Notes: a model not told the origin generated them from the sequence alone. A stretch of 48,925 nt of DNA from Candidatus Omnitrophota bacterium (GCA_015228785.1 JADGCU010000007.1:1-48925); one strand, 5' to 3'. Positions 9,049-18,358 are shown, counted from the first letter of the stretch. A program made the numbers and translations.

Positions 9049-9525
9049 ATGAAGAAAACCAGAGTATTTGTTATGACGTGTATTGTGATGGGGATTGTAT
9101 CGACGGCAGTTCTTGCCCAGCAGACATCTTGGGGTTCTGCGCTTAAGGCCGCGGGACAGGCGGCGGTTCAGCAGTTGTGCCCTCAAGCCCAGGCAACCGT
9201 TGATCAGGCTAAGAAGCTGGGAGTGGGAGCTTCGCAGGAGAATTTTCTTGTGACCAAGGCAAAAGAATTTCTTGCCGCTGGGAATTATCAACCGGCATTA
9301 GATTTGGCAAGTTACGTTATCACGACGCTTAATTCAAAGTCAGTCGATGCCAAGAAGATCATGGCGGATGCTAAGACGGCATTGATGAAGATGGCACAGG
9401 ATAAGTTGGCTCAGCAACAAGCTGCTAGTAGTGGACAGGCCCAAGTGAAGACTGTTCAACAGATCAAGACCGATGCGAGCCAGACTGTTACCGGGATCAA
9501 GGGCTTATTTGGCTCTCAGAAGTAG
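9049..9525 (+). CDS. Exported protein of unknown function
   Basis: The protein has 158 residues, with a clear Sec signal peptide (KK, hydrophobic core, cleavage near VLAQ). The mature part is helical and rich in Ala, Gln and Lys, with one Cys. It contains a TPR-like stretch (TKAKEFLAAGNYQPALDLAS) and a Gln-rich segment (KLAQQQAASSGQAQ). I do not recognise the family. It is probably periplasmic. RBS is GGAGGG. Only 27 nt separate it from mscL, so the two may share a transcript. Confidence 0.78.
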   Translation: MKKTRVFVMTCIVMGIVSTAVLAQQTSWGSALKAAGQAAVQQLCPQAQATVDQAKKLGVGASQENFLVTKAKEFLAAGNYQPALDLASYVITTLNSKSVDAKKIMADAKTALMKMAQDKLAQQQAASSGQAQVKTVQQIKTDASQTVTGIKGLFGSQK

Positions 9526-9552
9526 GAGTACAATTTTATAAAGGAGGAGTGT

Positions 9553-9963
9553 ATGTCCATCGTCAAAGAGTTTAAAGAATTTGCAGTGAAGGGGAATATG
9601 ATTGATCTTGCCGTTGGTATTATCATTGGCGGAGCGTTTGGCAAGATTGTCGGATCTTTGGTGAACGATGTCATTATGCCACCCTTAGGCGTTCTGATCG
9701 GAGGGATGGATTTTAGCAATTTAGCGGTTACTTTGAAACCCGCGGTTGATGGTAGGCCGGCCTCTCTTCTTAGTTACGGTCTTTTTATCAATGCTGCGGT
9801 TAATTTCTTAATTGTTGCGGCTGCGGTATTTTTATTGGTTAAGGGTATTAATGCGCTTAAGCGGCAGGAAGCGGCAGCTCCGACTTTGCCGTCCGTTCCC
9901 GTTCTGCCGACTAAGGAAGAGCTTCTTTTGGTCGAAATTCGTGATCTGTTAAAGAAGAAATAA
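9553..9963 (+). CDS. mscL: Large-conductance mechanosensitive channel MscL
   Basis: This 136-residue protein has the typical MscL length and order: an amphipathic N-terminal helix, then TM1 with [22 protein letters not shown] periplasmic loop follows, then TM2 ([22 protein letters not shown]) and a cytoplasmic helix ending [15 protein letters not shown]. The homopentameric channel opens under membrane tension and releases solutes on hypo-osmotic shock. RBS AAAGGAGGAG is strong. It sits between an exported protein and a DUF4337-like membrane protein, which suggests an envelope-stress group. Confidence 0.97.
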   Translation: MSIVKEFKEFAVKGNMIDLAVGIIIGGAFGKIVGSLVNDVIMPPLGVLIGGMDFSNLAVTLKPAVDGRPASLLSYGLFINAAVNFLIVAAAVFLLVKGINALKRQEAAAPTLPSVPVLPTKEELLLVEIRDLLKKK

Positions 9964-9977
9964 TAAGGAGGTTATTT

Positions 9978-10508
9978 ATGGCAACAGATTTGCTACCGGA
10001 AAAGTGGATGAAAGCCATTGCGGCAACAACGACCGTTTTAGCGGTAGTCGCTGCGATCGCAGGATCAAGATCAGCGTATTTTATTGCCAAGGCACAGCTT
10101 TTAACTGCGCTTGAAGGAAGTCAGTGGTCATATTATCAGGCAAAAAGCATTAAACAGAATTTGGTTGAGATCCAGCAAAAGGAGTTTCAATTCAAGCTTC
10201 TTGCGGATATGAGTGAGGCTCAAAAAGAGTTTGTCACTAAAGACCTGCAGGCAGCTGTAGCGAATATCAAGCGCTACGATCAGGAGAAGGCAGAAATCAA
10301 GAAACAAGCTGAAGGGACGAATAAGGAGAATGCGCTTGTTGTGAGGAGGGGAAGCCAGTTTTCTTTGGCGGTCGTCTTTGCGCAAATTGGGATTATGCTT
10401 TCGTCTGTTGGGGCTCTTCTGAAAAGACCATCAATGTGGATTGTGGGGCTTATTATTGGCGCTATTTCACTGGTTTATCTGGCTAATGGGTTTCTTCTTT
10501 TTCTTTAA
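9978..10508 (+). CDS. DUF4337-like membrane protein
   Basis: The protein has 176 residues. One transmembrane helix lies near the N terminus (about 13-35), followed by a charged, coiled-coil-like stretch (about 40-115) and two C-terminal helices (about 122-142 and 148-175). The SQWSYYQAKSIK segment and overall layout match DUF4337 proteins, whose function is unknown. It starts 15 nt after mscL with an AAGGAGG site, so it is very likely co-transcribed with the channel gene. Confidence 0.75.
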   Translation: MATDLLPEKWMKAIAATTTVLAVVAAIAGSRSAYFIAKAQLLTALEGSQWSYYQAKSIKQNLVEIQQKEFQFKLLADMSEAQKEFVTKDLQAAVANIKRYDQEKAEIKKQAEGTNKENALVVRRGSQFSLAVVFAQIGIMLSSVGALLKRPSMWIVGLIIGAISLVYLANGFLLFL

Positions 10509-10667
10509 TTAAAGAGTGGAGACGGCGAAGAATGGGGAAGATGGTAAAAGTATGAGAGGCCAGGACGGGCACATTTAATCTTGGAAATTATGTGAGAATT
10601 CTTGGTCTTTGATGGAATCTGAGGGCATTTCCTTGCTTTTCTTCGTCCGTTAAGCACTATTTATTTT

Positions 10668-11513
10668 ATGACAGATGATAAGATAAGAAAATTTGTTACT
10701 GTTTTTGTAGCTGTGGCCATGACCGGATGGTTTATCACCATATTGATTCGATCTCAGCCATTGGATAGCGGGTTTCAAGATAGGGTGCCGGAAAAACACG
10801 TGCAGAAAGCTGCTCATGGCTGGACAGTGGCTTCCTGGCTGACAACTGTTTTAGATAGGGATTCCACAGGTGAGGGTCTTTTTGAGGAGAGGCCGGCTGG
10901 TAGGTTACGTAAGACTTCTGCTAGAGCGGGTCAAAATTTGTGGGATGACGGGGCCATTCCCAAGATCAGCGGGACATTGTATTTGGCTGTAGCTACTGAT
11001 GTGGATCCTGTGATCGTAGATCATATGATGCGAGCGCTTCGTGAGGCCTATTCAATTGACGTTAGGTTATGGGAGCGGCCGTATATGGTCCCTTCAGATT
11101 TATTTGCGCAGCAGATCAATGCGGACCTGCTCCTGGACCGGGGTTGGCCAGTTTATCAGGATATTTTGTCCAAGCCTGGAACATTGGGGCTTCTTATTGT
11201 CATCGCGCAGGATATGCGGGTGGAGGGGTTGAATTTCATTTTTGGGACCGCAGATATGGCTAGGCGGGTTGGTGTGGTGAGTATTGCCCGGTTTTCTATG
11301 GATCATCCTCCGCAGGAGCTGCTTCTTGAACGTACGACCAAGCAGGTTTTTTCGACTGTGGGTTTTATAGCAGGAGTTCCGCGTTGTACGACGCCTGGAT
11401 GTGCGCGGGCGTATCCCAATAGTGTGGCTGAGCATGATCTGAAAACAACAAAGATTTGTAATGTCTGTCTTAGGCGTTTTGCCAGGGCTGTTGAAGACCG
11501 CAATGCTCCATGA
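10668..11513 (+). CDS. Archaemetzincin-like protein lacking the catalytic zinc motif
   Basis: The protein has 281 residues, with a membrane anchor or uncleaved signal (about 8-26). Residues 100-210 resemble archaemetzincins (DUF/Peptidase_M54): LRE...SIDVRL, a QINADLLL segment and GLNFIFGTADMARRVGVVS followed by IARF. The family signature is HExxHxxGx3Cx4CxMx17CxxC. Here residues 229-245 read STVGFIAGVPRC-TTPG-C, and 264-267 are CNVC. The four-Cys structural zinc site (C240, C245, C264, C267) and the Gly are kept. Both motif His (to S229 and F233), the catalytic Glu (T230) and the third His (R239) are gone. It is thus likely a non-proteolytic pseudoenzyme. There is no obvious Shine-Dalgarno, so the start is less certain. 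Confidence 0.78.
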   Translation: MTDDKIRKFVTVFVAVAMTGWFITILIRSQPLDSGFQDRVPEKHVQKAAHGWTVASWLTTVLDRDSTGEGLFEERPAGRLRKTSARAGQNLWDDGAIPKISGTLYLAVATDVDPVIVDHMMRALREAYSIDVRLWERPYMVPSDLFAQQINADLLLDRGWPVYQDILSKPGTLGLLIVIAQDMRVEGLNFIFGTADMARRVGVVSIARFSMDHPPQELLLERTTKQVFSTVGFIAGVPRCTTPGCARAYPNSVAEHDLKTTKICNVCLRRFARAVEDRNAP

Positions 11514-11663
11514 GGAGGCGGGTTTATTCCTTCGCATTTCTTCAATAAGATTCTCGTAGCCATTCCTAAAATACTTCAATTTCTTTGTTAGGCATTTGCT
11601 TGTAGGGAAATTGTCTTACTTTACGGCGCAGGGAAGTGAATTCTTTGTTTTTTAGGCCGCTTA

Positions 11664-11718
11664 GTTGACATGTCAACAATCGTGTGTTATCTTTTGTTCA
11701 GGAGGTTGACATGTCAAC
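11664..11718 (+). promoter_or_regulatory. Promoter with duplicated 14-bp palindromic operator
   Basis: A consensus -35 TTGACA (11665-11670) and -10 TATCTT (11688-11693) are 17 nt apart. The perfect palindrome GTTGACATGTCAAC covers the -35 (11664-11677) and recurs identically at 11705-11718, overlapping the ATG at 11711 of the M28 peptidase gene. The two copies are centred 41 bp apart, close to four helical turns. A related site lies at the marR promoter (14385-14398), so the MarR protein is the best candidate ligand. Confidence 0.7.
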
Positions 11719-12706
11719 TATGTGGCAAAAAGATATGTGGTTGTTTAGTAAGAAACTGGTTAAGGTCGTCGTTATCAGCTGTACGATTATTATTCTGACC
11801 AGGTACGGTTGGCAAATATCTTTTCCTGTGTTTCAGGCTGACCCCTCATTGCGAGCTATATCTCAACGTTTAGAGCAAACGGTTAAGGATTTAAGCGAAA
11901 CGATCGGTATTCGGAACTTTAATTATGGAACTTTAGATAGTTCGGCGCAGTATATCGGTGAGTCTTTCGAGGATCTTGGTTACATGGTGGAGAAATGGCC
12001 TTATCAAGTGGAAGGGGTTACATTCAGCAACTTGGTTGCTAAGCTCAAGAATAATGATTCAGAAGAATATATTCTGATCGGTGCGCATTACGATTCATGT
12101 TTTAACCCCGGTGCCGATGATAATGCGAGTGGGATTGCGGGTCTTTTGGAGTTAGCAAGAAGTCTCAAGAAGGAAGCTTTAAAGACAAACATCATGTTTG
12201 TGGCTTTTGCGAATGAAGAGCCGCCATTCTTTCAAACGGGTAGAATGGGGAGTCGCGTCTTTGTGAGAGATCTTCAAACCAAAAATATATTAGTTAAAAG
12301 CGCCATCGTTTTTGAGATGATCGGTTTCTATTCAGATAAATTATTTTCGCAGGCGTATCTACCGCTTTTGGGACCTTTTTATCCGAATCAGGGAAACTTC
12401 ATTGCGGTGGTTGGGAGTTTTCAGTCGCAAGCATTAGTTTGTGCTATTGAGAAGAATTTTAAGAAGGTGACATCTTTTCCCATGTCCTCTGTTATCACGC
12501 CCAGCATGATTCCGGGGTTGAATTTCTCTGACCATGCTTCTTTTTGGGATGTTGGTATCCCGGCGGTTATGGTTACGGATACAGCTTATTTGCGTAATCC
12601 CAATTACCATCAGGATTCTGACAGAGTGAATACGCTTAATTTTATAAAAATGGCGGCTGTTGTTGAGGGTTTTAGGAAAGTTATTATAAATATTTCAAAT
12701 CAGTGA
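11711..12706 (+). CDS. M28-family zinc metallopeptidase, membrane-anchored or exported
   Basis: The protein has 331 residues from the ATG at 11711, which has AGGAGG 5 nt upstream. A single hydrophobic segment lies near residues 15-35 as signal or anchor. The M28 co-catalytic zinc motifs are in order: GAHYDS (His), GADDNASG (bridging Asp), ANEEPPF (catalytic Glu and ligand Glu) and SDHASFW (last His). M28 enzymes remove N-terminal amino acids or act on related amides outside the cytoplasm. The promoter overlaps two palindromic operators, so expression is likely repressible. Seven nt separate it from the next gene. Confidence 0.88.
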   Translation: MSTMWQKDMWLFSKKLVKVVVISCTIIILTRYGWQISFPVFQADPSLRAISQRLEQTVKDLSETIGIRNFNYGTLDSSAQYIGESFEDLGYMVEKWPYQVEGVTFSNLVAKLKNNDSEEYILIGAHYDSCFNPGADDNASGIAGLLELARSLKKEALKTNIMFVAFANEEPPFFQTGRMGSRVFVRDLQTKNILVKSAIVFEMIGFYSDKLFSQAYLPLLGPFYPNQGNFIAVVGSFQSQALVCAIEKNFKKVTSFPMSSVITPSMIPGLNFSDHASFWDVGIPAVMVTDTAYLRNPNYHQDSDRVNTLNFIKMAAVVEGFRKVIINISNQ

Positions 12707-12712
12707 GGAATT

Positions 12713-13891
12713 ATGGCTACATCAGAATGGGTGCTTATTTTAATGCCGATTATTTGGCTTTGTGTAGAGACACTTATGGGTCGGCAAAACTTCTTACGGA
12801 AGATTGCTCTCAAGTGGCTTCTGCTACTTGTGGCGTCTCTGATCTTTAGTTATTTTTGGGTTTCAAGGTTAAGCGATATGCTGGGAGGGCGTTGGACATG
12901 GGGAGAAGTTATTTATTATGCCTGGCTCTTGTCGGCGTTCTTTTCTGTTTTGCAGATATTTAAGATAGTTTTGGATGGAGTGTTAAAGAAATTTATTCGT
13001 TGGCCGACCCATGAAGTTTCAAGAAGGATTATTCAGAAGGTTATTTATTATGTGATCCTTTTTGTATCAGCAATTCCCTTCTTTCTCGCTATGACATCCA
13101 TTCACCGGGTCAAGATAGGGGATGGTCATACTCCTAAAACAGCATGGGGTTTTGAGTATGAAGATGTTTCGTTAAAGACGAGCGATGGGCTTCATATAAA
13201 AGGTTGGTTTGTTCCCGCGGCTTCTGACAAGGCGGTCATTATTGCTCACGGCTTGTCGGCTAATAAATCGAACTTTCTTGGAACGGTTGAGATGTGGCAT
13301 GAATTGGGATTAAATGTTTTGATTTTTGATTTTCGTGGTCATGGCATGAGTGAGGGGCATACAGTGACATTTGGCTATGAGGAACGTCGCGATATTATGG
13401 CTGCTGCTGAGTATCTTTTGAAAGAGAAGAAATTTACAAGTGACAAGATCATTGGCTATGGAGTTTCTTTTGGTGGGGCGGCGATGATCCAAGCAGCTAA
13501 AGAAATGCCGATATTTCATAAATTGATCATTGATTCTTCCTTCGCAAATTTGGGCGATATGGCAGACATGATTGTTGACGGGGAGGTCATCATTCCTTCT
13601 TTTTGCCGAAAAGCGTTTAAAGAGATCGGTCTTTTCTTTGTTCGGTTAGATCTCGGATTTGATATTCGTGAGAAGTCTCCGGAAAACGCAATTGGGGGGA
13701 TTGCGGGAACGCCCATTTTGTTAATCCATGGAAAAGGGGATCCTATGATCAATTGGCGTCAGACCGAGCGGCTTTTTGAAAGGGCCAAGGATCCCAAGCA
13801 AGTTGTTTTTCTTGAAACACAGGGTCATTTCGGGACACCCAATGATCCTGCTTATAGAGATATTATTCGGACGTTTATAGAAAATAAATAA
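12713..13891 (+). CDS. Membrane-bound alpha/beta hydrolase
   Basis: The protein has 392 residues. The first ~135 hold four predicted transmembrane helices. The rest is an alpha/beta hydrolase with an oxyanion-region HGLSANKSN, a DFRGHGMSEG strand-turn, the nucleophile elbow GVSFGG (Ser252), an acid near HGKGDPMI and a catalytic His in TQGHFGTP. The fold resembles serine aminopeptidase S33/BEM46-like proteins anchored to membranes; the substrate is unknown. The RBS TGAGGA overlaps the stop of the M28 peptidase gene, so both belong to one operon. Confidence 0.88.
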   Translation: MATSEWVLILMPIIWLCVETLMGRQNFLRKIALKWLLLLVASLIFSYFWVSRLSDMLGGRWTWGEVIYYAWLLSAFFSVLQIFKIVLDGVLKKFIRWPTHEVSRRIIQKVIYYVILFVSAIPFFLAMTSIHRVKIGDGHTPKTAWGFEYEDVSLKTSDGLHIKGWFVPAASDKAVIIAHGLSANKSNFLGTVEMWHELGLNVLIFDFRGHGMSEGHTVTFGYEERRDIMAAAEYLLKEKKFTSDKIIGYGVSFGGAAMIQAAKEMPIFHKLIIDSSFANLGDMADMIVDGEVIIPSFCRKAFKEIGLFFVRLDLGFDIREKSPENAIGGIAGTPILLIHGKGDPMINWRQTERLFERAKDPKQVVFLETQGHFGTPNDPAYRDIIRTFIENK

Positions 13892-13906
13892 AAAGGGGAG
13901 GTTGTT

Positions 13907-14359
13907 ATGTTAGCCAAGAAGATTGCGTTAGGTTTTGGGATTGCGGTAATTCTTCCTTTACTGGTCCATTATGGTGTCAGTACATTTACCCCGCAACCTA
14001 AGTGGCAGGATTATCATCAATATCGGAGTTACACGCTAGACCAGGGAGCGTCTGAACAGGAAAAGGCTAAGTTGGAAGCTGAGCGGGTTGCAAAAGAGAG
14101 GGCTTATCACAGGGCTCAGAAGGTGTTTCAGGAGCGTTTGTTCATTGTTGCCGTGCCTATTGGGTTGGGAGCGATTGTCTTGGGCGGGCTGGGAACGGTT
14201 CAGGCGATCGGGACCGGGCTGATGTTCGGTGGGATATTCACATTAACAGAAGGTTATTGTTTATATTGGTCTGAGTTGCAGGATTGGATGAGATTCCTTT
14301 CTCTTCTGGTGGCTTTTGCGGTCCTTGTGTATGTGGGGTATCGTAAGCTTGAGAAATAG
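13907..14359 (+). CDS. Small membrane protein of unknown function
   Basis: The protein has 150 residues: one N-terminal transmembrane helix (about 5-25), a charged alpha-helical stretch with many Glu, Lys and Arg (about 45-80), and three hydrophobic helices to the C terminus. I do not recognise the family. The RBS GGGGAGG and a 15-nt gap suggest it closes the operon that begins at 11711. Confidence 0.78.
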   Translation: MLAKKIALGFGIAVILPLLVHYGVSTFTPQPKWQDYHQYRSYTLDQGASEQEKAKLEAERVAKERAYHRAQKVFQERLFIVAVPIGLGAIVLGGLGTVQAIGTGLMFGGIFTLTEGYCLYWSELQDWMRFLSLLVAFAVLVYVGYRKLEK

Positions 14360-14384
14360 GGAAACAGGGGAAGTTTAAGATACG

Positions 14385-14414
14385 GGTGACCTATCAACTA
14401 TCCTATGTTATGCT
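14385..14414 (+). promoter_or_regulatory. Promoter of the marR-lipid operon with operator-like site
   Basis: The -35 GTGACC (14386-14391) and -10 TATGCT (14409-14414) are 17 nt apart. GGTGACCTATCAAC at 14385-14398 matches the M28-promoter palindrome GTTGACATGTCAAC at 11 of 14 positions and occupies the same place over the -35. This fits autoregulation by the MarR protein encoded just downstream. Confidence 0.6.
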
Positions 14415-14440
14415 GATTTTTAGAAAGGAAGGCTGGTTTT

Positions 14441-14920
14441 ATGGATGATCTTCAGGCGTTTGGGATAGAAGTTGGGAAGGGTAAATATGAGGAAGAGGCT
14501 TTTTATGGTTTGGTCTTAGTTTATACTTCCTTGTTTAATCAGGTAGCCAAGTATTTGGATGGGCATGGATTGACCCCGGCCAAAATGAATGTCCTCATGG
14601 TGATCAAACATCAGGGGGGAGAAGAGGGGTTGAGCCAGAGAGAGATTGGCAAGAGGCTGATGGTGACCCCGTCGAACATGACGCGCCTTCTGGAAAAATT
14701 GAAGCGCGACAAACTCATTGAGCGGTCTGCGCGTGAAGGCGATAAGCGTGTCAATGTAATCCGTGTTTCCATGAAAGGGTCGCTTCTTCTGGACAAGGCG
14801 TGGCCTGGGTATACACAAGCGATGAAGAATGCTATGGGAGTTCTTTCCTCGTCGGAGCAGAAGTTGGTTGCGGCCCTTATGTTGAAATGGTTTCGCGGTC
14901 TTAAAAATTCAAAAGGATAA
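14441..14920 (+). CDS. MarR-family transcriptional regulator
   Basis: The protein has 159 residues with the MarR winged-helix core: LTPAKMNVLMVI, GLSQREIGKRLMVTPSNMTRLLEKLKRD, and the wing REGDKRVNVIRVS. MarR proteins bind DNA as dimers at palindromes and are usually repressors released by small lipophilic ligands. It lies 3 nt before the lipid-remodelling fusion gene, so it most likely controls that cluster, perhaps in response to fatty acids. Palindromic sites at its own promoter and at 11664-11718 are candidate targets. Confidence 0.93.
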   Translation: MDDLQAFGIEVGKGKYEEEAFYGLVLVYTSLFNQVAKYLDGHGLTPAKMNVLMVIKHQGGEEGLSQREIGKRLMVTPSNMTRLLEKLKRDKLIERSAREGDKRVNVIRVSMKGSLLLDKAWPGYTQAMKNAMGVLSSSEQKLVAALMLKWFRGLKNSKG

Positions 14921-14923
14921 TGT

Positions 14924-17900
14924 ATGGAGAAAAATATTAAGGGATCCTGTAAGACGGGATCGTTTAAGGCGTTATTGATAGCACAGTTTATGGGCGCGAT
15001 CACGGATAGTTTATTAAAGGTCGTTGTTTCACTTTACGCGATCCAAATATTACTATCCTCCGAGGCTGCGACTCGTGCGGTCAGCATTGTCGGGGTCTTA
15101 TATATTCTTCCGTTTGTGATCTTTTCTCCTTTTGCCGGGCATCTTGCGGATCGTTTCTCTAAACGCATGGTCATTATTGTGATGGGACTGGTTAAGGTTG
15201 CCTTTGCTTTATTGGCGAGTGGGGCTTTGTGGACAGGGAATTTATGGTTCTTGTGCGGAACATTGTTTTTGTTCATGGTGGATAGTGCGCTTTTTAGTCC
15301 TGCCAAGTTTGGCATCTTACCAGAGATGCTTCATGAGGAAGAGCTTTCCAAGGGTAATGGGTATATTCAGCTCGTTACATTTGTGGGGATTATTCTAGGA
15401 ACAGCCATGGGAGGCTTGTTGTTTAAGCCCTTTAATGATCATTTGTATTTTATTGGGTTATTGATGACCTTTTTGGCATTGATCGGTTTCGGGGTGAGTT
15501 TTGCGATCCGTTCCGAGCATCAGGTGTCTGTTAAGTCACAGGGGTTTTTATCAGGGACCTGGAAAGCCTTGGTGGGTATTCGTCATGATACGGGATTGTG
15601 GCTTACGATGCTTGCGCTGGCTTTCTTTAATTTTCTCGGCGCAACTTTTCAGATGAATATTTTGATTTATGGTGCCCATGTCCTTTCTGTCGGGCAGATC
15701 CAGATCAGCATTCTTCTGGTGGCTGTTTCTCTGGGGATCGCGGCAGGAAGCGTTTTGGCAGGCGTAGCGTCTGAAGGGAAGGTTGAGCTGGGACTTGTGC
15801 CGTTGGGGGCCATCGGGATTACAATCATGTCTTTTCTGTTGGGCTTTGGTGGTCACTTTTATGCGGCATTGGCGATGCTGTTTATTTTGGGCGTGTGCGC
15901 CGGGTTTTATACGGTTCCGCTAAATGCCTTCTTTCAGCGATGGAGCCCGACAGAAGAGCGTGGTCAGTATCTGTCGGTCTTGAACATGGTTTCCTCATTC
16001 GGGTCTCTTTTGGCAGGCGGATTCCTATGGTTCTTTGGCGGACAATTGGCGATAGGGTCTGACAAGATTTTTTGGATTGTCGCTGTTTTATCTGCAATCG
16101 CAACAGTTTATATTGTTGTGACATTACCCATTGCTTTGGTGAGATTGGTCAATTGGGTCCTTGCTCATTCGGTCTACAAGTTACGGGTGGTCAATAGCGA
16201 TCAGGTCCCAGAAGAGGGCGGGGCGCTACTTATTGCCAATCATATTTCCTATGTTGATGCGGTTTTGATCCTTGCGGCGTTGAAGCGACCTGTCCGTTAT
16301 ATTATGTACCGCGGGATCTATGATCTTCCTATTATCAATCTATTTTGTCGCGTATTAAAGGTCATTCCGATCGATCGCGATGAGGGTCCTAAGGCGATTG
16401 CTCGTGCATTATTGGAGGCGAGAAAGGCGATCGAGAATGGGGAACTAGTTTGTATATTTCCTGAGGGTGTTCTGACGCGTACAGGTAACATGCTTCCTTT
16501 TAATAAGGGCTTTGAGCACATTATGAAAGGACTGAACGCTCCGATCATTCCGTTGTATCTTGATAACATTTGGGGCAGTATTTATACATTTTCTCATGGG
16601 AAATATTTTTGGAAAATTCCACGGTTGACATTGTATCCGGTGTCGATCGTGTTTGGTAAACCCATGCCCGCGACATCAAGAACCCATCACGTGCGTTTGG
16701 CGGTTCAAGAACTTGGCGCAGAGGCTAATATTTTGCGTGGGGCGTGGCGCAAGAAGCTTCATCTGGCTTTTATTGATGAGGTGAAACGGCATCCTTTTAA
16801 ATTCTGTATGGCAGATTCGATGGGAGCGCGGTTTATTTATTCGAAAGTCTTTGCTGCTGCTGTTGCGGCAGCAAAAGTGTTGTTTCCGGCTGATCGTCGT
16901 CCTAAGGAAACGAATGAAATGGTGGGGGTGTTATTGCCATCTTCATGTATGGCGGCTATTTCTAATATCGCTGTTGCATTTGCTGGAAAGGTTCCTGTGA
17001 ACTTGAATTTTACCCTTTCTGCGGAAGCCTTTGATTCATGTATTAAACAGTGCAATATGAGGATGGTCATCACATCCCGGTCCTTTTTGGAGAAGGCAGG
17101 GATTTCAGTCAGGCCCGAGATGGTTTTCTTAGAAGACATGAAGGCAAAGATTAGCGCTGTAAAGACAGGTGTATATTTTTTGGCTGCTGTTCTTTTTCCG
17201 AGGTGGTTGTTGTGTAATTTGTTTGTTCGTGGTGATAAATTGAATGTGGATGATGTGGCGACGGTCATTTTTTCAAGCGGATCGACGGGTGAGCCCAAAG
17301 GCGTTCTGCTGACGCATGCGAATGTGTTTTCGAACATTGAGAGTTTATATCAGGTCTTTAATATTCGCAGGGAAGATACGGTTGTGGCCGCATTGCCGTT
17401 CTTTCATTCTTTTGGATTCACAGCGACGATGTGTTTTCCCGTTGGGACGGCTGTGGGGGTTGTTTATCACACAAATCCGCTGGATGCCAGCACCATTGGC
17501 AAGCTTACCGAAAAATATAAAGGTACGATCCTTATGGGAACGCCGACATTTATGTCAGCGTATGTTAAGAAGTGCTCGCAAGAACAGTTCGCGTCAGTTC
17601 GTATGGCTGTTGTTGGTGCCGAGAAGTTAAAAGAACCATTGGCCAATGCGTTTCAGGAGAAATTTGGTGTGACGCCATTCGAAGGATATGGGGCGACGGA
17701 ATTGTCACCTATCGTTACTGTCGGATTTCCTAGTTATGTGAATGATGAGACCATGGAGCAGCAGGTTGGACACAAGTTTGGGAAAGTGGGTCATCCGATC
17801 CCAGGGGTTGCTGTTAAAGCTGTTGATCCCGACACGTTCGAAATCAAGGGGCCAAATGAGGAGGGGTTGCTTTTAGTTAAGGGTGCGAATGTGATGAAGG

Positions 17901-18358
17901 GGTATTTGAATAATCCGGGTAAGACGGCAGAGGTCTTGAAGGATGGATGGTATATCACAGGGGATATGGCTACGATTGATGAGGATGGATTTATCAAGAT
18001 CACTGATCGCTTGAGTCGCTTCAGCAAGATTGGCGGTGAGATGGTTCCGCATATCAAGGTTGAAGAGAATATTATGGAAGCGTTGGGGGCGACGGACCCC
18101 GTGGTTACTGTTTCTTCGGTAGCTGATGAAAAGAAAGGTGAGAGGTTGGTTGTTCTTCACGCCGTTGACATGGATGTTGATGCGATGTGTGAATCCTTGG
18201 CCAGAAAAGGAATTCCTAATTTGTGGATACCGAAAAAGGATAGTTTTTATCGTGTTGAGGCGATCCCTGTGTTAGGCACCGGGAAGACGGATCTTAAACG
18301 TGTTAAGGCCCTTGCTCAGGAATTATCGGCAGCAGGCAAAGGAGAGCCCCATGCGTAA
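14924..18358 (+). CDS. aas: MFS transporter-acyltransferase-acyl-ACP/CoA ligase fusion (LplT-Aas type)
   Basis: The protein has 1144 residues in three parts. Residues 1-410 form a 12-helix MFS transporter related to LplT. Residues about 415-610 form a PlsC acyltransferase with NHISYVDA (N439-A446, NHxxxxD) and FPEGVLTRTG. Residues about 625-1140 form an adenylate-forming ligase with SSGSTGEPKG (near 784), YGATELSP (near 921), a WYITGDMATIDEDG segment and GTGKTDLKR. In E. coli LplT flips lysophospholipid inward and Aas reacylates it with ACP-bound fatty acid; the fused form is known in several phyla. It starts 4 nt after the marR stop. The predicted role is inner-membrane lysophospholipid salvage. 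Confidence 0.93.
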   Translation: MEKNIKGSCKTGSFKALLIAQFMGAITDSLLKVVVSLYAIQILLSSEAATRAVSIVGVLYILPFVIFSPFAGHLADRFSKRMVIIVMGLVKVAFALLASGALWTGNLWFLCGTLFLFMVDSALFSPAKFGILPEMLHEEELSKGNGYIQLVTFVGIILGTAMGGLLFKPFNDHLYFIGLLMTFLALIGFGVSFAIRSEHQVSVKSQGFLSGTWKALVGIRHDTGLWLTMLALAFFNFLGATFQMNILIYGAHVLSVGQIQISILLVAVSLGIAAGSVLAGVASEGKVELGLVPLGAIGITIMSFLLGFGGHFYAALAMLFILGVCAGFYTVPLNAFFQRWSPTEERGQYLSVLNMVSSFGSLLAGGFLWFFGGQLAIGSDKIFWIVAVLSAIATVYIVVTLPIALVRLVNWVLAHSVYKLRVVNSDQVPEEGGALLIANHISYVDAVLILAALKRPVRYIMYRGIYDLPIINLFCRVLKVIPIDRDEGPKAIARALLEARKAIENGELVCIFPEGVLTRTGNMLPFNKGFEHIMKGLNAPIIPLYLDNIWGSIYTFSHGKYFWKIPRLTLYPVSIVFGKPMPATSRTHHVRLAVQELGAEANILRGAWRKKLHLAFIDEVKRHPFKFCMADSMGARFIYSKVFAAAVAAAKVLFPADRRPKETNEMVGVLLPSSCMAAISNIAVAFAGKVPVNLNFTLSAEAFDSCIKQCNMRMVITSRSFLEKAGISVRPEMVFLEDMKAKISAVKTGVYFLAAVLFPRWLLCNLFVRGDKLNVDDVATVIFSSGSTGEPKGVLLTHANVFSNIESLYQVFNIRREDTVVAALPFFHSFGFTATMCFPVGTAVGVVYHTNPLDASTIGKLTEKYKGTILMGTPTFMSAYVKKCSQEQFASVRMAVVGAEKLKEPLANAFQEKFGVTPFEGYGATELSPIVTVGFPSYVNDETMEQQVGHKFGKVGHPIPGVAVKAVDPDTFEIKGPNEEGLLLVKGANVMKGYLNNPGKTAEVLKDGWYITGDMATIDEDGFIKITDRLSRFSKIGGEMVPHIKVEENIMEALGATDPVVTVSSVADEKKGERLVVLHAVDMDVDAMCESLARKGIPNLWIPKKDSFYRVEAIPVLGTGKTDLKRVKALAQELSAAGKGEPHA

